This document shows, one piece after another, positions 54,564 to 62,836 of a stretch of DNA of 64,000 nt. Location: positions 6,076,001-6,140,000 of the forward strand of contig NZ_CP045643.1 of assembly GCF_009498275.1 (NCBI RefSeq), read 5' to 3'. The translations under genes and the position numbers were made by a program. Below the pieces are notes generated by a model. The model was not told where the DNA came from. It did no database searches and saw only the letters and a list, made by a program, of their open reading frames with translations. Numbering within the stretch: the stretch's first letter is position 1; every line of letters begins with the position of its first letter. Source of the DNA: Streptomyces fagopyri (GTDB lineage: Bacteria > Actinomycetota > Actinomycetes > Streptomycetales > Streptomycetaceae).

Positions 54564-55382
54564 CTGGGCAAGCGACAGCCCGAAGGCCCGCCGCCCGCAC
54601 CCGCGGTGCAGCGCATCCGACTGCGCTACACCAAGCGCGGCCGCCTCCGGTTCACCAGCCACCGTGACTTCCAGCGCGCCTTCGAGCGCGCGCTGCGCCG
54701 TGCCGAGGTGCCGATGGCGTACTCGGCGGGGTTCACGCCGCATCCGAAGGTGTCGTACGCCAATGCCGCACCCACCGGCACGGGCAGTGAGGCGGAGTAC
54801 CTGGAGATCGCGCTCACGGCGGCGCGTGACCCTCAGAAACTGCGTGAGCTCCTCGACGAGTCGATGCCTGTCGGGCTCGACATCATCGAGGCGGTCGAGG
54901 CCCGCACCTCGGGTCTCGCCGACCGGCTCACCGCGTCCGTGTGGGAGCTGCGCCTCGACGGCGTGGCACCCGAGGACGCGGAGCGCGCGGTCGTGGCCTT
55001 CACCGCGGCCGACTCCGTGGAGGTCCAGCGCAGGACCAAGAACGGGATGCGCACCTTCGACGCCCGTAGCGCGGTGGCGAGCCTGGAGGCGCACTCCGCG
55101 CAGGCTGATAGGCCGACGGACCAGCCCTGTGCGATACTGCGGCTGGTTGTTCGGCACGTGACGCCTGCCGTTCGACCCGACGACGTCCTGTCCGGTCTTC
55201 GCGCCGTGGCCGACCTGGCGCCGCCGGTCGCCGCAGCGGTGACCAGGCTGGCGCAGGGGCTGTTCGATGAAGAGACCGGCACGGTGACCGACCCGCTCGC
55301 GCCCGACCGCGAGGCAGTCACGGCCGCCCCAGCCGATCGCACAGGGGCCGCCACAGCTGCCGCCGCGAAGGCGTCGGCGTAA
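54564..55382 (+). CDS. TIGR03936/DUF2344 protein, partner of the radical SAM enzyme
   Basis: The conserved N-terminus QRIRLRYTKRGRLRFTSHRDFQRAFERALRRA, with the following AYSAGFTPHPKVSYANA, defines the family, which is normally encoded next to or fused with TIGR03960 proteins. A GTG at 54606 starts exactly at this core. However, a CTG at 54564 in the same frame (LGKRQPEGPPPAPAVQ) lies 10 bp after aagga and would add 14 residues, so it is the likelier start. Role unknown, possibly tRNA or cofactor modification. rne follows. Confidence 0.8.
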   Translation: MGKRQPEGPPPAPAVQRIRLRYTKRGRLRFTSHRDFQRAFERALRRAEVPMAYSAGFTPHPKVSYANAAPTGTGSEAEYLEIALTAARDPQKLRELLDESMPVGLDIIEAVEARTSGLADRLTASVWELRLDGVAPEDAERAVVAFTAADSVEVQRRTKNGMRTFDARSAVASLEAHSAQADRPTDQPCAILRLVVRHVTPAVRPDDVLSGLRAVADLAPPVAAAVTRLAQGLFDEETGTVTDPLAPDREAVTAAPADRTGAATAAAAKASA

Positions 55383-55643
55383 GGAAGGTCCCGCGTAGGG
55401 ACGGATGTCGTAGCGCCGCCCTCGTATCCGGGAGCCACCTGGGTCGGGCAGCGCACCCACCAGAAGACTTTCGCCAGGCCGTACGCACACATGGCGTACG
55501 GAACCGGCGAGACAGGACACAGAGAGCTCCCGTGCGGCGCCCGCGCCCCGGACGGCGGCACCGCGCATCGCGCGAGCCGCGGACGTCACCGGCACTGCCG
55601 GACCAGGCGCGGCGCCCGGGAGCCTGACGGGAGATCCACCCGC

Positions 55644-58600
55644 ATGCTCGAGCCGACCGAACCCAACGAGCCCTCCACGGGCTCCGACAACAACACCCCC
55701 AGCGACACCCTGCCGCCGCGGCGCCGCCGCCGTGCGGCGTCGCGTCCGGCCGGTCCGCCCACGGGCGCGGCCGAATCCGGGGCCGTGGCCGAGACCACCG
55801 CCCCGGCCATACCGCCGGTGGCATCCACCGAGGCCGTAGCGGCCGCCGAGGCCGAAGAGGCCGAGGAGACGGTGGAGGAAGCGGTGGCCGAGGCCGCCGT
55901 CGCCGAGTCGACCCCGGCCGACAGCACCGACGCCCCGGACATCAACGCCCCGGACACCGACGCCGAGGACACCGCTCCGCGGCGCAGCCGCCGTCGTGCC
56001 ACCCGCCGGGCCTCCGCGCCCGCCGGTACGCCCGTGACGGCGGAGGCCGCGGAGACCGTGGTCGACGCTCCCGAGGCATCGGCCCCCGCCGTGGAGGCCC
56101 AGGACGGGCAGGACGCCGCCGAAGAGGCCGCGCCCGCCGCCCGCCCGCGCCGCCGCGCCACCCGACGTGCCTCCGCACCGACCGGCACGCCCCAGGCCGC
56201 CGCGAGCGTCGAGGCGGCCGAGACCGTCGTGCCCGCCGAAGCCGCGCCGGAGCCGGTGGCCGCCGAGGCCGAGGCGCCCGTCACCGAGGACGCCGCACCG
56301 CGTCGTACCACCCGACGTCGCGCCACCCGGCGCGTCTCCGCACCCGCCGGTACGCCCGAGGGCGACACCGCCGACGAGCGTGTGGAGGCGCCCGTGTCCA
56401 GCGAGACCCAGCCCAGTGAGAGCGGGCCCAGCGAGACCCGCCGCTCCGGCGAGAGCACCGCCACCGAGTCCACGGAGTCCGCCGAGACCACGGAGTCCGC
56501 CGAGGACGGTGCCCCGCGCCGCGGCCGCCGCCGTGCGACCCGCAAGGCGGCCGTCGGTTTCTCCGCCCCCGCGCCGAAGGAGACCGAGTCCGGACGACGC
56601 CCCGCGCGTCCGGCCGTCGCCGTCTTCCAGGCGCCGGTGTTCACCGAGCCCATGTTCCAGACGCCGGAGCGGGCCGCGGCCGCGGCCGCGGCCGCGGCCG
56701 AAGCGGCGGAGGAGGCCCTGGAGGCTCCCGAGGCCGACGAGGTGACCGAGCCGGTCGTGGCCCCCGAGCCCGTCGAGGCCGCCGAGGAGACGACCGGTGG
56801 TCGCCGTCGTCGCCGCCGCCGGGCCGTCGAGGACGAGCCCGTGGCCGCCCCCGCGAAGGCCGCCCCCGTCGAGACCGTCGACGAGGCGGAGGAGGCCGAC
56901 GAGTCCGCCGAGGACGTCGCCGAGGGTGACGAGTCCGACGAGGAGGAGTCGGCCGGTTCGCGCCGTCGCCGCCGCCGTGGTGGCCGTCGCCGTCGCCGTG
57001 GTGAGTCCGCCGACGCGGACGGCGAGGCCGGTGACGACGAGTACGCCGCCGAGCAGGCCGCGCAGGACGCCGAGGACACCGCCGAGCAGTCCGCCGAGGA
57101 CGCGGAGGACGCCGAGAACGCGGAGGACACCGACGAGCGCGACGAGCAGGGCGGCTCCAGCAGCAGCCGTCGCCGTCGTCGGCGTCGCCGCCGTGCCGGT
57201 GACTCCGGCACGGAGGCCGAGTCCACCGAGAGCGACCCCGAGCGCACCGTCGTCAAGGTCCGCGAGCCCCGCGGCAAGAAGGACGACCACCCGAGCGACG
57301 AGGTGCAGTCCATCAAGGGCTCCACCCGCCTGGAGGCGAAGAAGCAGCGCCGCCGCGAAGGGCGCGAGCAGGGCCGCCGCCGTGTTCCGATCATCACCGA
57401 GGCCGAGTTCCTGGCCCGCCGTGAGGCCGTCGAGCGCGTGATGGTCGTCCGTCAGAGCGGCGAGCGCACCCAGATCGGCGTCCTCGAGGACAACGTGCTC
57501 GTCGAGCACTACGTCAACAAGGAGCAGTCGACCTCGTACGTCGGAAACGTCTACCTGGGCAAGGTCCAGAACGTGCTGCCGTCGATGGAGGCCGCCTTCA
57601 TCGACATCGGCAAGGGCCGCAACGCCGTCCTGTACGCCGGTGAGGTCAACTTCGAGGCGCTCGGCATGGCCAACGGGCCGCGCCGCATCGAGGTCGCCCT
57701 CAAGTCCGGCCAGTCGGTCCTCGTGCAGGTCACCAAGGACCCGATCGGCCACAAGGGCGCCCGCCTCACCAGCCAGGTCTCGCTGCCCGGCCGCTACCTG
57801 GTGTACGTGCCCGAGGGCTCGATGACCGGCATCAGCCGCAAGCTGCCCGACACCGAGCGCGCGCGTCTGAAGACCATCCTCAAGAAGATCGTCCCCGAGG
57901 ACGCGGGCGTCATCGTGCGCACCGCCGCCGAGGGCGCGAGCGAGGACGAGCTGCGCCGTGACGTCGAGCGTCTGCAGGCGCAGTGGGAGGACATCCAGAA
58001 GAAGGCGAAGAGCGGCAACGCCCCGACGCTGCTCTACGGCGAGCCGGACATGACCGTCCGCGTCGTCCGCGACATCTTCAACGAGGACTTCTCCAAGGTC
58101 ATCGTCAGCGGTGACGAGGCGTGGGACACCATCCACGGGTACGTCGCGCACGTCGCGCCCGACCTGACCGACCGGCTGTCGAAGTGGACCTCCGAGGTCG
58201 ACGTCTTCGCGACGTACCGCATCGACGAGCAGCTGATGAAGGCGCTGGACCGCAAGGTCTGGCTGCCCAGCGGTGGTTCGCTGGTGATCGACAAGACCGA
58301 GGCGATGGTCGTGGTCGACGTCAACACCGGCAAGTTCACCGGTCAGGGCGGCAACCTCGAAGAGACCGTGACCAGGAACAACCTGGAGGCGGCCGAGGAG
58401 ATCGTGCGCCAGCTGCGGCTGCGCGACCTGGGCGGCATCGTCGTCATCGACTTCATCGACATGGTGCTGGAGTCCAACCGGGACCTGGTGCTGCGGCGCC
58501 TCCTGGAGTGCCTGGGACGCGACCGTACGAAGCACCAGGTGGCCGAGGTGACCTCGCTGGGCCTCGTCCAGATGACCCGCAAGAGGGTCGGCCAGGGCCT

Positions 58601-59723
58601 GCTGGAGTCCTTCTCCGAGACCTGTGTCCACTGCAACGGCCGCGGTGTCATCGTCCACATGGAGCAGCCCACCTCCGTAGGGGGCGGCGGCAAGCGCAAG
58701 AAGCGCGGCCGTGGCGGTGCGGACCAGACGCACGAGCACGACCACGACCACGAGCAGACGCACGAGGCCGCGGAGGAGTCGGAGACGGTCGAGTCCGAGG
58801 CCGAGGTGGCCGCCGAGGCCGCCGCGCCGACGCAGCCCGTGGCGGAGTTCCGGGCCGACGAGGAGTTCTACAGCAGCGCCGCCGAGGCGGAGGCCGCGGC
58901 GTCCCGTGGCCGTTCGCGGCGCCGCGCCACCCGGCGTGCCTCGGCCCCCGCGGGTGCGCCGAAGGCCGAGGAGCGTGCTCCCCGGAGCCGGCGCGAGGAG
59001 CGGGCCGAGCGGGCTTCCCGTGAGGCAGCCGAGGCCGAGCCGGTCGCGGTCGAGGACCCGGTCGTCGAGGCCCCCGCGGTCGAGGCCCCGGTGGCCGAGG
59101 CCGTCGCGGTGACGGAGGCCGCGCCGGCCCACGCCGTCGAGGACGAGGCCGCTCCCAAGGGCCGTACACGGCGCCGTGCGACGCGGAAGGTGTCGGCTCC
59201 GGCCGGTTCCCCGAAGGCGGCGGAGGAGGCCGCGGTCACGGTCACGGAGCCGGTCGCGGCGCCCGCGCCGGAGGTCCCGGCCGAGCAGGCCGCCGAAGCG
59301 CCCGCGGAGGTGCCCGTCGAGAGCGCGGCCCCGGCCCGCCCGCGTCGGCGCGCCGTCCGCAAGGCGACCGCGCCCACCGCGTCCGAGGAGGCGGCCGTCA
59401 TGGTCGTCCCGTCGGTGACGGCCGAGACGCCGGCCGAGTCCCCCGTGGAGAGCGGGCAGGACCGGGCGGCCGAGGCCGGCGCGGAGACCGAGGCTCCGGC
59501 CCCGGCCAGGAAGACGGCCGCCCGCAAGACGGCCGCCAAGAAGACGACGGCGAAGAAGACCGTCGCCAAGAAGACCGCGGCCAAGAAGACCGTCGCCAAG
59601 AAGGCCACCACCACGGCCAAGAAGACGACGGCGAAGAAGACGGCCGCCAAGTCGACGTCGAAGAAGACCGCGGCGGCGGAGCAGACGCTCCCCTCCGTCA
59701 CGGCCTCCACCGACGAGGGCTGA
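55644..59723 (+). CDS. rne: Ribonuclease E/G with long Arg-rich arms
   Basis: The ATG at 55644 gives 1359 aa. The catalytic core (about residues 570-1010) holds the S1 domain (VGNVYLGKVQNVLPSMEAAFIDIGKGRNAVLY), the DNase-I-like metal site (VVVDVNTGKFTG; IVVIDFIDM) and the zinc link CVHCNG. The first ~560 residues and the last ~340 are acidic/Arg-rich arms with repeated RRRATRRxSAPAGTP units, and the C-terminus ends in a Lys-rich KKTAAKKT tail. It processes rRNA and turns over mRNA. The arms, as in other actinobacteria, likely bind RNA and degradosome partners. Confidence 0.95.
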   Translation: MLEPTEPNEPSTGSDNNTPSDTLPPRRRRRAASRPAGPPTGAAESGAVAETTAPAIPPVASTEAVAAAEAEEAEETVEEAVAEAAVAESTPADSTDAPDINAPDTDAEDTAPRRSRRRATRRASAPAGTPVTAEAAETVVDAPEASAPAVEAQDGQDAAEEAAPAARPRRRATRRASAPTGTPQAAASVEAAETVVPAEAAPEPVAAEAEAPVTEDAAPRRTTRRRATRRVSAPAGTPEGDTADERVEAPVSSETQPSESGPSETRRSGESTATESTESAETTESAEDGAPRRGRRRATRKAAVGFSAPAPKETESGRRPARPAVAVFQAPVFTEPMFQTPERAAAAAAAAAEAAEEALEAPEADEVTEPVVAPEPVEAAEETTGGRRRRRRRAVEDEPVAAPAKAAPVETVDEAEEADESAEDVAEGDESDEEESAGSRRRRRRGGRRRRRGESADADGEAGDDEYAAEQAAQDAEDTAEQSAEDAEDAENAEDTDERDEQGGSSSSRRRRRRRRRAGDSGTEAESTESDPERTVVKVREPRGKKDDHPSDEVQSIKGSTRLEAKKQRRREGREQGRRRVPIITEAEFLARREAVERVMVVRQSGERTQIGVLEDNVLVEHYVNKEQSTSYVGNVYLGKVQNVLPSMEAAFIDIGKGRNAVLYAGEVNFEALGMANGPRRIEVALKSGQSVLVQVTKDPIGHKGARLTSQVSLPGRYLVYVPEGSMTGISRKLPDTERARLKTILKKIVPEDAGVIVRTAAEGASEDELRRDVERLQAQWEDIQKKAKSGNAPTLLYGEPDMTVRVVRDIFNEDFSKVIVSGDEAWDTIHGYVAHVAPDLTDRLSKWTSEVDVFATYRIDEQLMKALDRKVWLPSGGSLVIDKTEAMVVVDVNTGKFTGQGGNLEETVTRNNLEAAEEIVRQLRLRDLGGIVVIDFIDMVLESNRDLVLRRLLECLGRDRTKHQVAEVTSLGLVQMTRKRVGQGLLESFSETCVHCNGRGVIVHMEQPTSVGGGGKRKKRGRGGADQTHEHDHDHEQTHEAAEESETVESEAEVAAEAAAPTQPVAEFRADEEFYSSAAEAEAAASRGRSRRRATRRASAPAGAPKAEERAPRSRREERAERASREAAEAEPVAVEDPVVEAPAVEAPVAEAVAVTEAAPAHAVEDEAAPKGRTRRRATRKVSAPAGSPKAAEEAAVTVTEPVAAPAPEVPAEQAAEAPAEVPVESAAPARPRRRAVRKATAPTASEEAAVMVVPSVTAETPAESPVESGQDRAAEAGAETEAPAPARKTAARKTAAKKTTAKKTVAKKTAAKKTVAKKATTTAKKTTAKKTAAKSTSKKTAAAEQTLPSVTASTDEG

Positions 59724-59731
59724 GTCCCGCC

Positions 59732-59776
59732 CCGGTGCCCCGGTTCTCCGCCCTTCGGCGGAGCCCGGGGCACCGG
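59732..59776 (+). terminator. Terminator after rne
   Basis: Outer arms ccggtgccccgg and ccggggcaccgg (12 bp) enclose an inner 7-bp hairpin ctccgcc-cttc-ggcggag. It begins 8 bp after the rne stop. Confidence 0.8.
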
Positions 59777-59812
59777 CGTGACCGGTGGCACATCCGCGGG
59801 GCCCGACCTGGT

Positions 59813-59842
59813 TTGACCCTTTCGGTCGTGGCCCCGTAACCT
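59813..59842 (+). promoter_or_regulatory. Vegetative promoter of rplU-rpmA
   Basis: TTGACC and TAACCT are separated by 18 bp, a near-consensus sigma-HrdB promoter, about 140 bp before rplU. The leader has no gene. Confidence 0.7.
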
Positions 59843-59980
59843 TGCCCCTCGGCGTGTTCTTCGATGCGCCGCGATCCCGTAAACCTTTTTCCTCCCGGTG
59901 CCATGTGTCCTGGGAGAGGCCGTTCGCTTCTGCGCGTGGCTGGACTGCGGGGTTCCGTCCCGAGTGAGAGAGAGATCCGC

Positions 59981-60301
59981 GTGTACGCCATCGTGCGCAG
60001 CGGTGGTCGCCAGCACAAGGTTGCTGTGGGCGACATCGTTGAGGTTGACAAGATTTCCACTGCCAAGGTTGGCGACACGGTCGAGCTCTCGACCCTGCTC
60101 GTTGTCGACGGCGACGCCGTGACCAGCGACCCGTGGGTCCTTGCCGGCATCAAGGTCCAGGCCGAGATCGTGGACCACCACAAGGGCGTCAAGATCGACA
60201 TCCTTCGCTACAAGAACAAGACCGGTTACCGCCGTCGTCAGGGCCACCGCCAGCAGTACACGGCGATCAAGGTCACTGAGATCCCCGCGGCTGCGAAGTA
60301 A
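59981..60301 (+). CDS. rplU: 50S ribosomal protein L21
   Basis: The GTG at 59981 with the RBS gagagagatc gives 106 aa. [23 protein letters not shown] and the C-terminal [21 protein letters not shown] are diagnostic of L21. rpmA follows after 14 bp. Confidence 0.97.
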   Translation: MYAIVRSGGRQHKVAVGDIVEVDKISTAKVGDTVELSTLLVVDGDAVTSDPWVLAGIKVQAEIVDHHKGVKIDILRYKNKTGYRRRQGHRQQYTAIKVTEIPAAAK

Positions 60302-60315
60302 GGGACTGAGGAGAG

Positions 60316-60570
60316 ATGGCACACAAGAAGGGCGCATCGTCCACTCGGAACGGTCGCGACTCCAATGCTCAGCGGCTCGGCGTGAAGCGCTTCGGCGGTC
60401 AGGTCGTCAACGCCGGTGAGATCCTGGTCCGCCAGCGCGGCACCCACTTCCACCCGGGCAACGGCGTCGGCCGTGGCAAGGACGACACGCTGTTCGCCCT
60501 TGACGCCGGTGCGGTGGAGTTCGGTACCCACCGTGGCCGCAAGGTCGTGAACATCGTTCCGGTCGCCTGA
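60316..60570 (+). CDS. rpmA: 50S ribosomal protein L27
   Basis: The ATG at 60316 with gaggagag upstream gives 84 aa beginning [27 protein letters not shown]. No cleavable N-terminal extension of the Firmicutes type is present. rplU-rpmA-obg order is conserved in bacteria. Confidence 0.97.
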   Translation: MAHKKGASSTRNGRDSNAQRLGVKRFGGQVVNAGEILVRQRGTHFHPGNGVGRGKDDTLFALDAGAVEFGTHRGRKVVNIVPVA

Positions 60571-60704
60571 CCGGTTCTTTCGCGAGGCGGACCTCACTTC
60601 CCGTACGGGAAGCGGGTCCGCCTTTCGCGTGTTGACATTGAAATACAGTACGCAAAAGACATTCCGTACGTACTGACGTAACCGAAGTGCTGGAGGCACC
60701 CCCC

Positions 60705-62141
60705 ATGACCACCTTCGTGGACCGCGTCGAGCTGCATGTCGCCGCGGGTAGCGGAGGCCACGGCTGTGCCTCCGTGCACCGGGAGAAATTCAAGCCGCTG
60801 GGCGGCCCCGACGGCGGGAACGGCGGCCGGGGCGGTGACGTGATGCTGGTCGTCGACCAGTCCGTCACCACGCTGCTCGACTACCACCACAAGCCGCACC
60901 GCAGCGCGACCAACGGCAAGCCCGGCGAGGGCGGCAACCGTTCCGGCAAGGACGGTCAGGACCTGATCCTGCCGGTGCCGGACGGCACCGTCGTGCTGGA
61001 CAAGGCGGGCAACGTCCTCGCGGACCTCGTCGGCCACGGCACGTCGTACGTCGCCTCCCAGGGCGGCCGCGGCGGTCTCGGCAACGCGGCGCTGTCCTCG
61101 GCCCGCCGCAAGGCCCCCGGCTTCGCGCTGCTCGGTGTGCCCGGAGACTTCCAGGACATCGTCCTGGAGCTGAAGACCGTCGCGGACGTGGCGCTGGTCG
61201 GCTACCCGAGCGCGGGCAAGTCGTCCCTGATCTCCGTTCTGTCGGCGGCCAAGCCGAAGATCGCGGACTACCCGTTCACGACCCTCGTCCCCAACCTCGG
61301 AGTGGTGACGGCGGGCGAGACGGTCTACACGATCGCCGACGTGCCCGGTCTCATCCCCGGTGCCAGCCAGGGCAAGGGCCTCGGCCTCGAGTTCCTGCGG
61401 CACGTGGAGCGCTGCAGCGTGCTGGTGCACGTCCTCGACACGGCGACCCTGGAGTCCGAGCGTGACCCGGTCACCGACCTCGACATCATCGAGGAGGAGC
61501 TGAAGCAGTACGGCGGTCTCGGCAACCGGCCCCGCATGGTGGTCCTGAACAAGATCGACGTACCGGACGGCAAGGACCTGGCCGAGATGGTCCGCCCCGA
61601 GCTGGAGGCGCGCGGCTACCGCGTCTTCGAGGTGTCCGCGGTCGCCCACATGGGTCTGAAGGAGCTGTCGTTCGCGCTGGCCGAAGTGGTCGGCTCGGCG
61701 CGCGCCGCCAAGCCCAAGGAGGAGGCGACCCGGATCGTCATCCGCCCGAAGGCGGTCGACGACGCGGGCTTCACCGTGGTGCAGGAGGAGGAGGGCCTCT
61801 TCCGCGTGCGTGGCGAGAAGCCCGAACGCTGGGTCCGTCAGACGGACTTCAACAACGACGAGGCCGTCGGCTACCTCGCCGACCGCCTCAACCGCCTCGG
61901 CGTCGAGGCGGTGCTGGTGAAGGCGGGCGCCCGCTCGGGCGACGGCGTCGCCATCGGCCCCGAGGAGAACGCCGTCGTCTTCGACTGGGAGCCGACGGTC
62001 ATGGCGGGCGCCGAGATGCTCGGCCGCCGTGGCGAGGACCACCGCCTCGACACCTCCCGGCCCGCCGCGCAGCGCCGCCGTGACAAGCAGGCGGAGCGGG
62101 ACGACGCGGACAAGGAGTACGACGACTTCGAGCCGTTCTAG
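60705..62141 (+). CDS. obg: Obg family ribosome-assembly GTPase
   Basis: The ATG at 60705 gives 478 aa. The glycine-rich N-terminal Obg fold ([20 protein letters not shown] repeats) precedes the G domain with G1 [10 protein letters not shown] (about residue 166), G3 [12 protein letters not shown] and G4 NKID. The C-terminal OCT domain follows. In Streptomyces Obg links GTP level to differentiation. An RBS (tggagg) lies 10 bp upstream of the ATG. The longer frame from 60687 is not needed. Confidence 0.96.
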   Translation: MTTFVDRVELHVAAGSGGHGCASVHREKFKPLGGPDGGNGGRGGDVMLVVDQSVTTLLDYHHKPHRSATNGKPGEGGNRSGKDGQDLILPVPDGTVVLDKAGNVLADLVGHGTSYVASQGGRGGLGNAALSSARRKAPGFALLGVPGDFQDIVLELKTVADVALVGYPSAGKSSLISVLSAAKPKIADYPFTTLVPNLGVVTAGETVYTIADVPGLIPGASQGKGLGLEFLRHVERCSVLVHVLDTATLESERDPVTDLDIIEEELKQYGGLGNRPRMVVLNKIDVPDGKDLAEMVRPELEARGYRVFEVSAVAHMGLKELSFALAEVVGSARAAKPKEEATRIVIRPKAVDDAGFTVVQEEEGLFRVRGEKPERWVRQTDFNNDEAVGYLADRLNRLGVEAVLVKAGARSGDGVAIGPEENAVVFDWEPTVMAGAEMLGRRGEDHRLDTSRPAAQRRRDKQAERDDADKEYDDFEPF

Positions 62142-62165
62142 GCACAGTCCGGCCCCGCGGGGCCG

Positions 62166-62195
62166 CGTCGTCCCCGGTGAACGGCGGGGACGACG
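62166..62195 (+). terminator. Terminator after obg
   Basis: An 11-bp stem, cgtcgtccccg / cggggacgacg, encloses an 8-nt loop 24 bp after the obg stop. Confidence 0.75.
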
Positions 62196-62543
62196 TGGTG
62201 TGCGGTGGGCAGCCGAGCGGGTGGACCGGAGGGCGTAGCGGGCGCGGACGTGGATGTACCCGCTCCGCGCCCGACTTCCTTCCAGCCGCCCGGAGTTCAC
62301 GTGCCCCTGCCGGAGTGCCTCCCGCGGCGAACACGACGTGCGGCCGTCGTCGCGCTGTCGCTGCCCGCCGCGACGGTCACCGCCCTGCCGGCCGCCACGC
62401 CGGGTCGGTGTGGGTACTGCGGTCGACCTCCTCCGGGGTGACGGCGAAGGGCTCGTTCACCTTCGGTGCGGGCATCCCCGGCACTGTCGCCACCGGTGCC
62501 CGGCCGGCCCCGGGGTTCAACGGCTGAGAGATCGTCAGGACCT
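62196..62543. other. Intergenic with possible gene remnant
   Basis: A frame from about 62301 reads like a signal-peptide-bearing N-terminus (RRAAVVALSLPAATVTALPAATP) and stops at 62441. A second frame nearby ends GAGIPGTVATGARPAPGFNG. These could be pieces of a decayed small secreted-protein gene. Not called as a gene. Confidence 0.35.
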
Positions 62544-62687
62544 AGAAGCGGTCGGCCACCTGGAGACCGCCGGACACCTGGAGACCGTCGAAGACCGGGA
62601 GACCGTCGAAGACCGGGCGCGTGCCGGACATCGAGAGCGCGCCGGACGCCGGGCGCGTGCCGGACACAGGGAAACCGCCGGACCCGT
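62544..62687. repeat. 18-bp tandem repeat array, eight degenerate units
   Basis: Units follow the pattern ggagaccgccggacacct, with two adjacent identical units (ggagaccgtcgaagaccg at 62580 and 62598) and looser units from 62544 to 62687. The period of 18 keeps frame, giving hexapeptide repeats on both strands. No enclosing gene has a convincing start. Confidence 0.75.
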
Positions 62688-62836
62688 CGCGTCGCAGGGG
62701 GCCTTCCCCACCGCGGCGGGTCGCTCTTTGCTCGCCTATTTGTCATGCGCTTGATGAACTCCGTTCAGCGACCGTGTCGTTGCGCCGTGTGAGCCTTCTG
62801 ATGTCCGAGGGGCCACCGAAGCAAGGGAGTTCGCCG

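Noticed and set aside
54522-59132. A 1536-codon open frame on the minus strand opposite rne
   Set aside because: It mirrors the rne coding sequence and consists of low-complexity Leu/Gly/Asp runs produced by reading GC-rich codons backwards; no motifs.
62544-62687. Tandem repeat as CRISPR array
   Set aside because: Units are 18 bp with no spacers, and no cas gene is present.
62757-62790. PHO box upstream of phoD
   Set aside because: Only one loose GTTCA-type unit is visible instead of the paired 11-bp units expected for PhoP binding.
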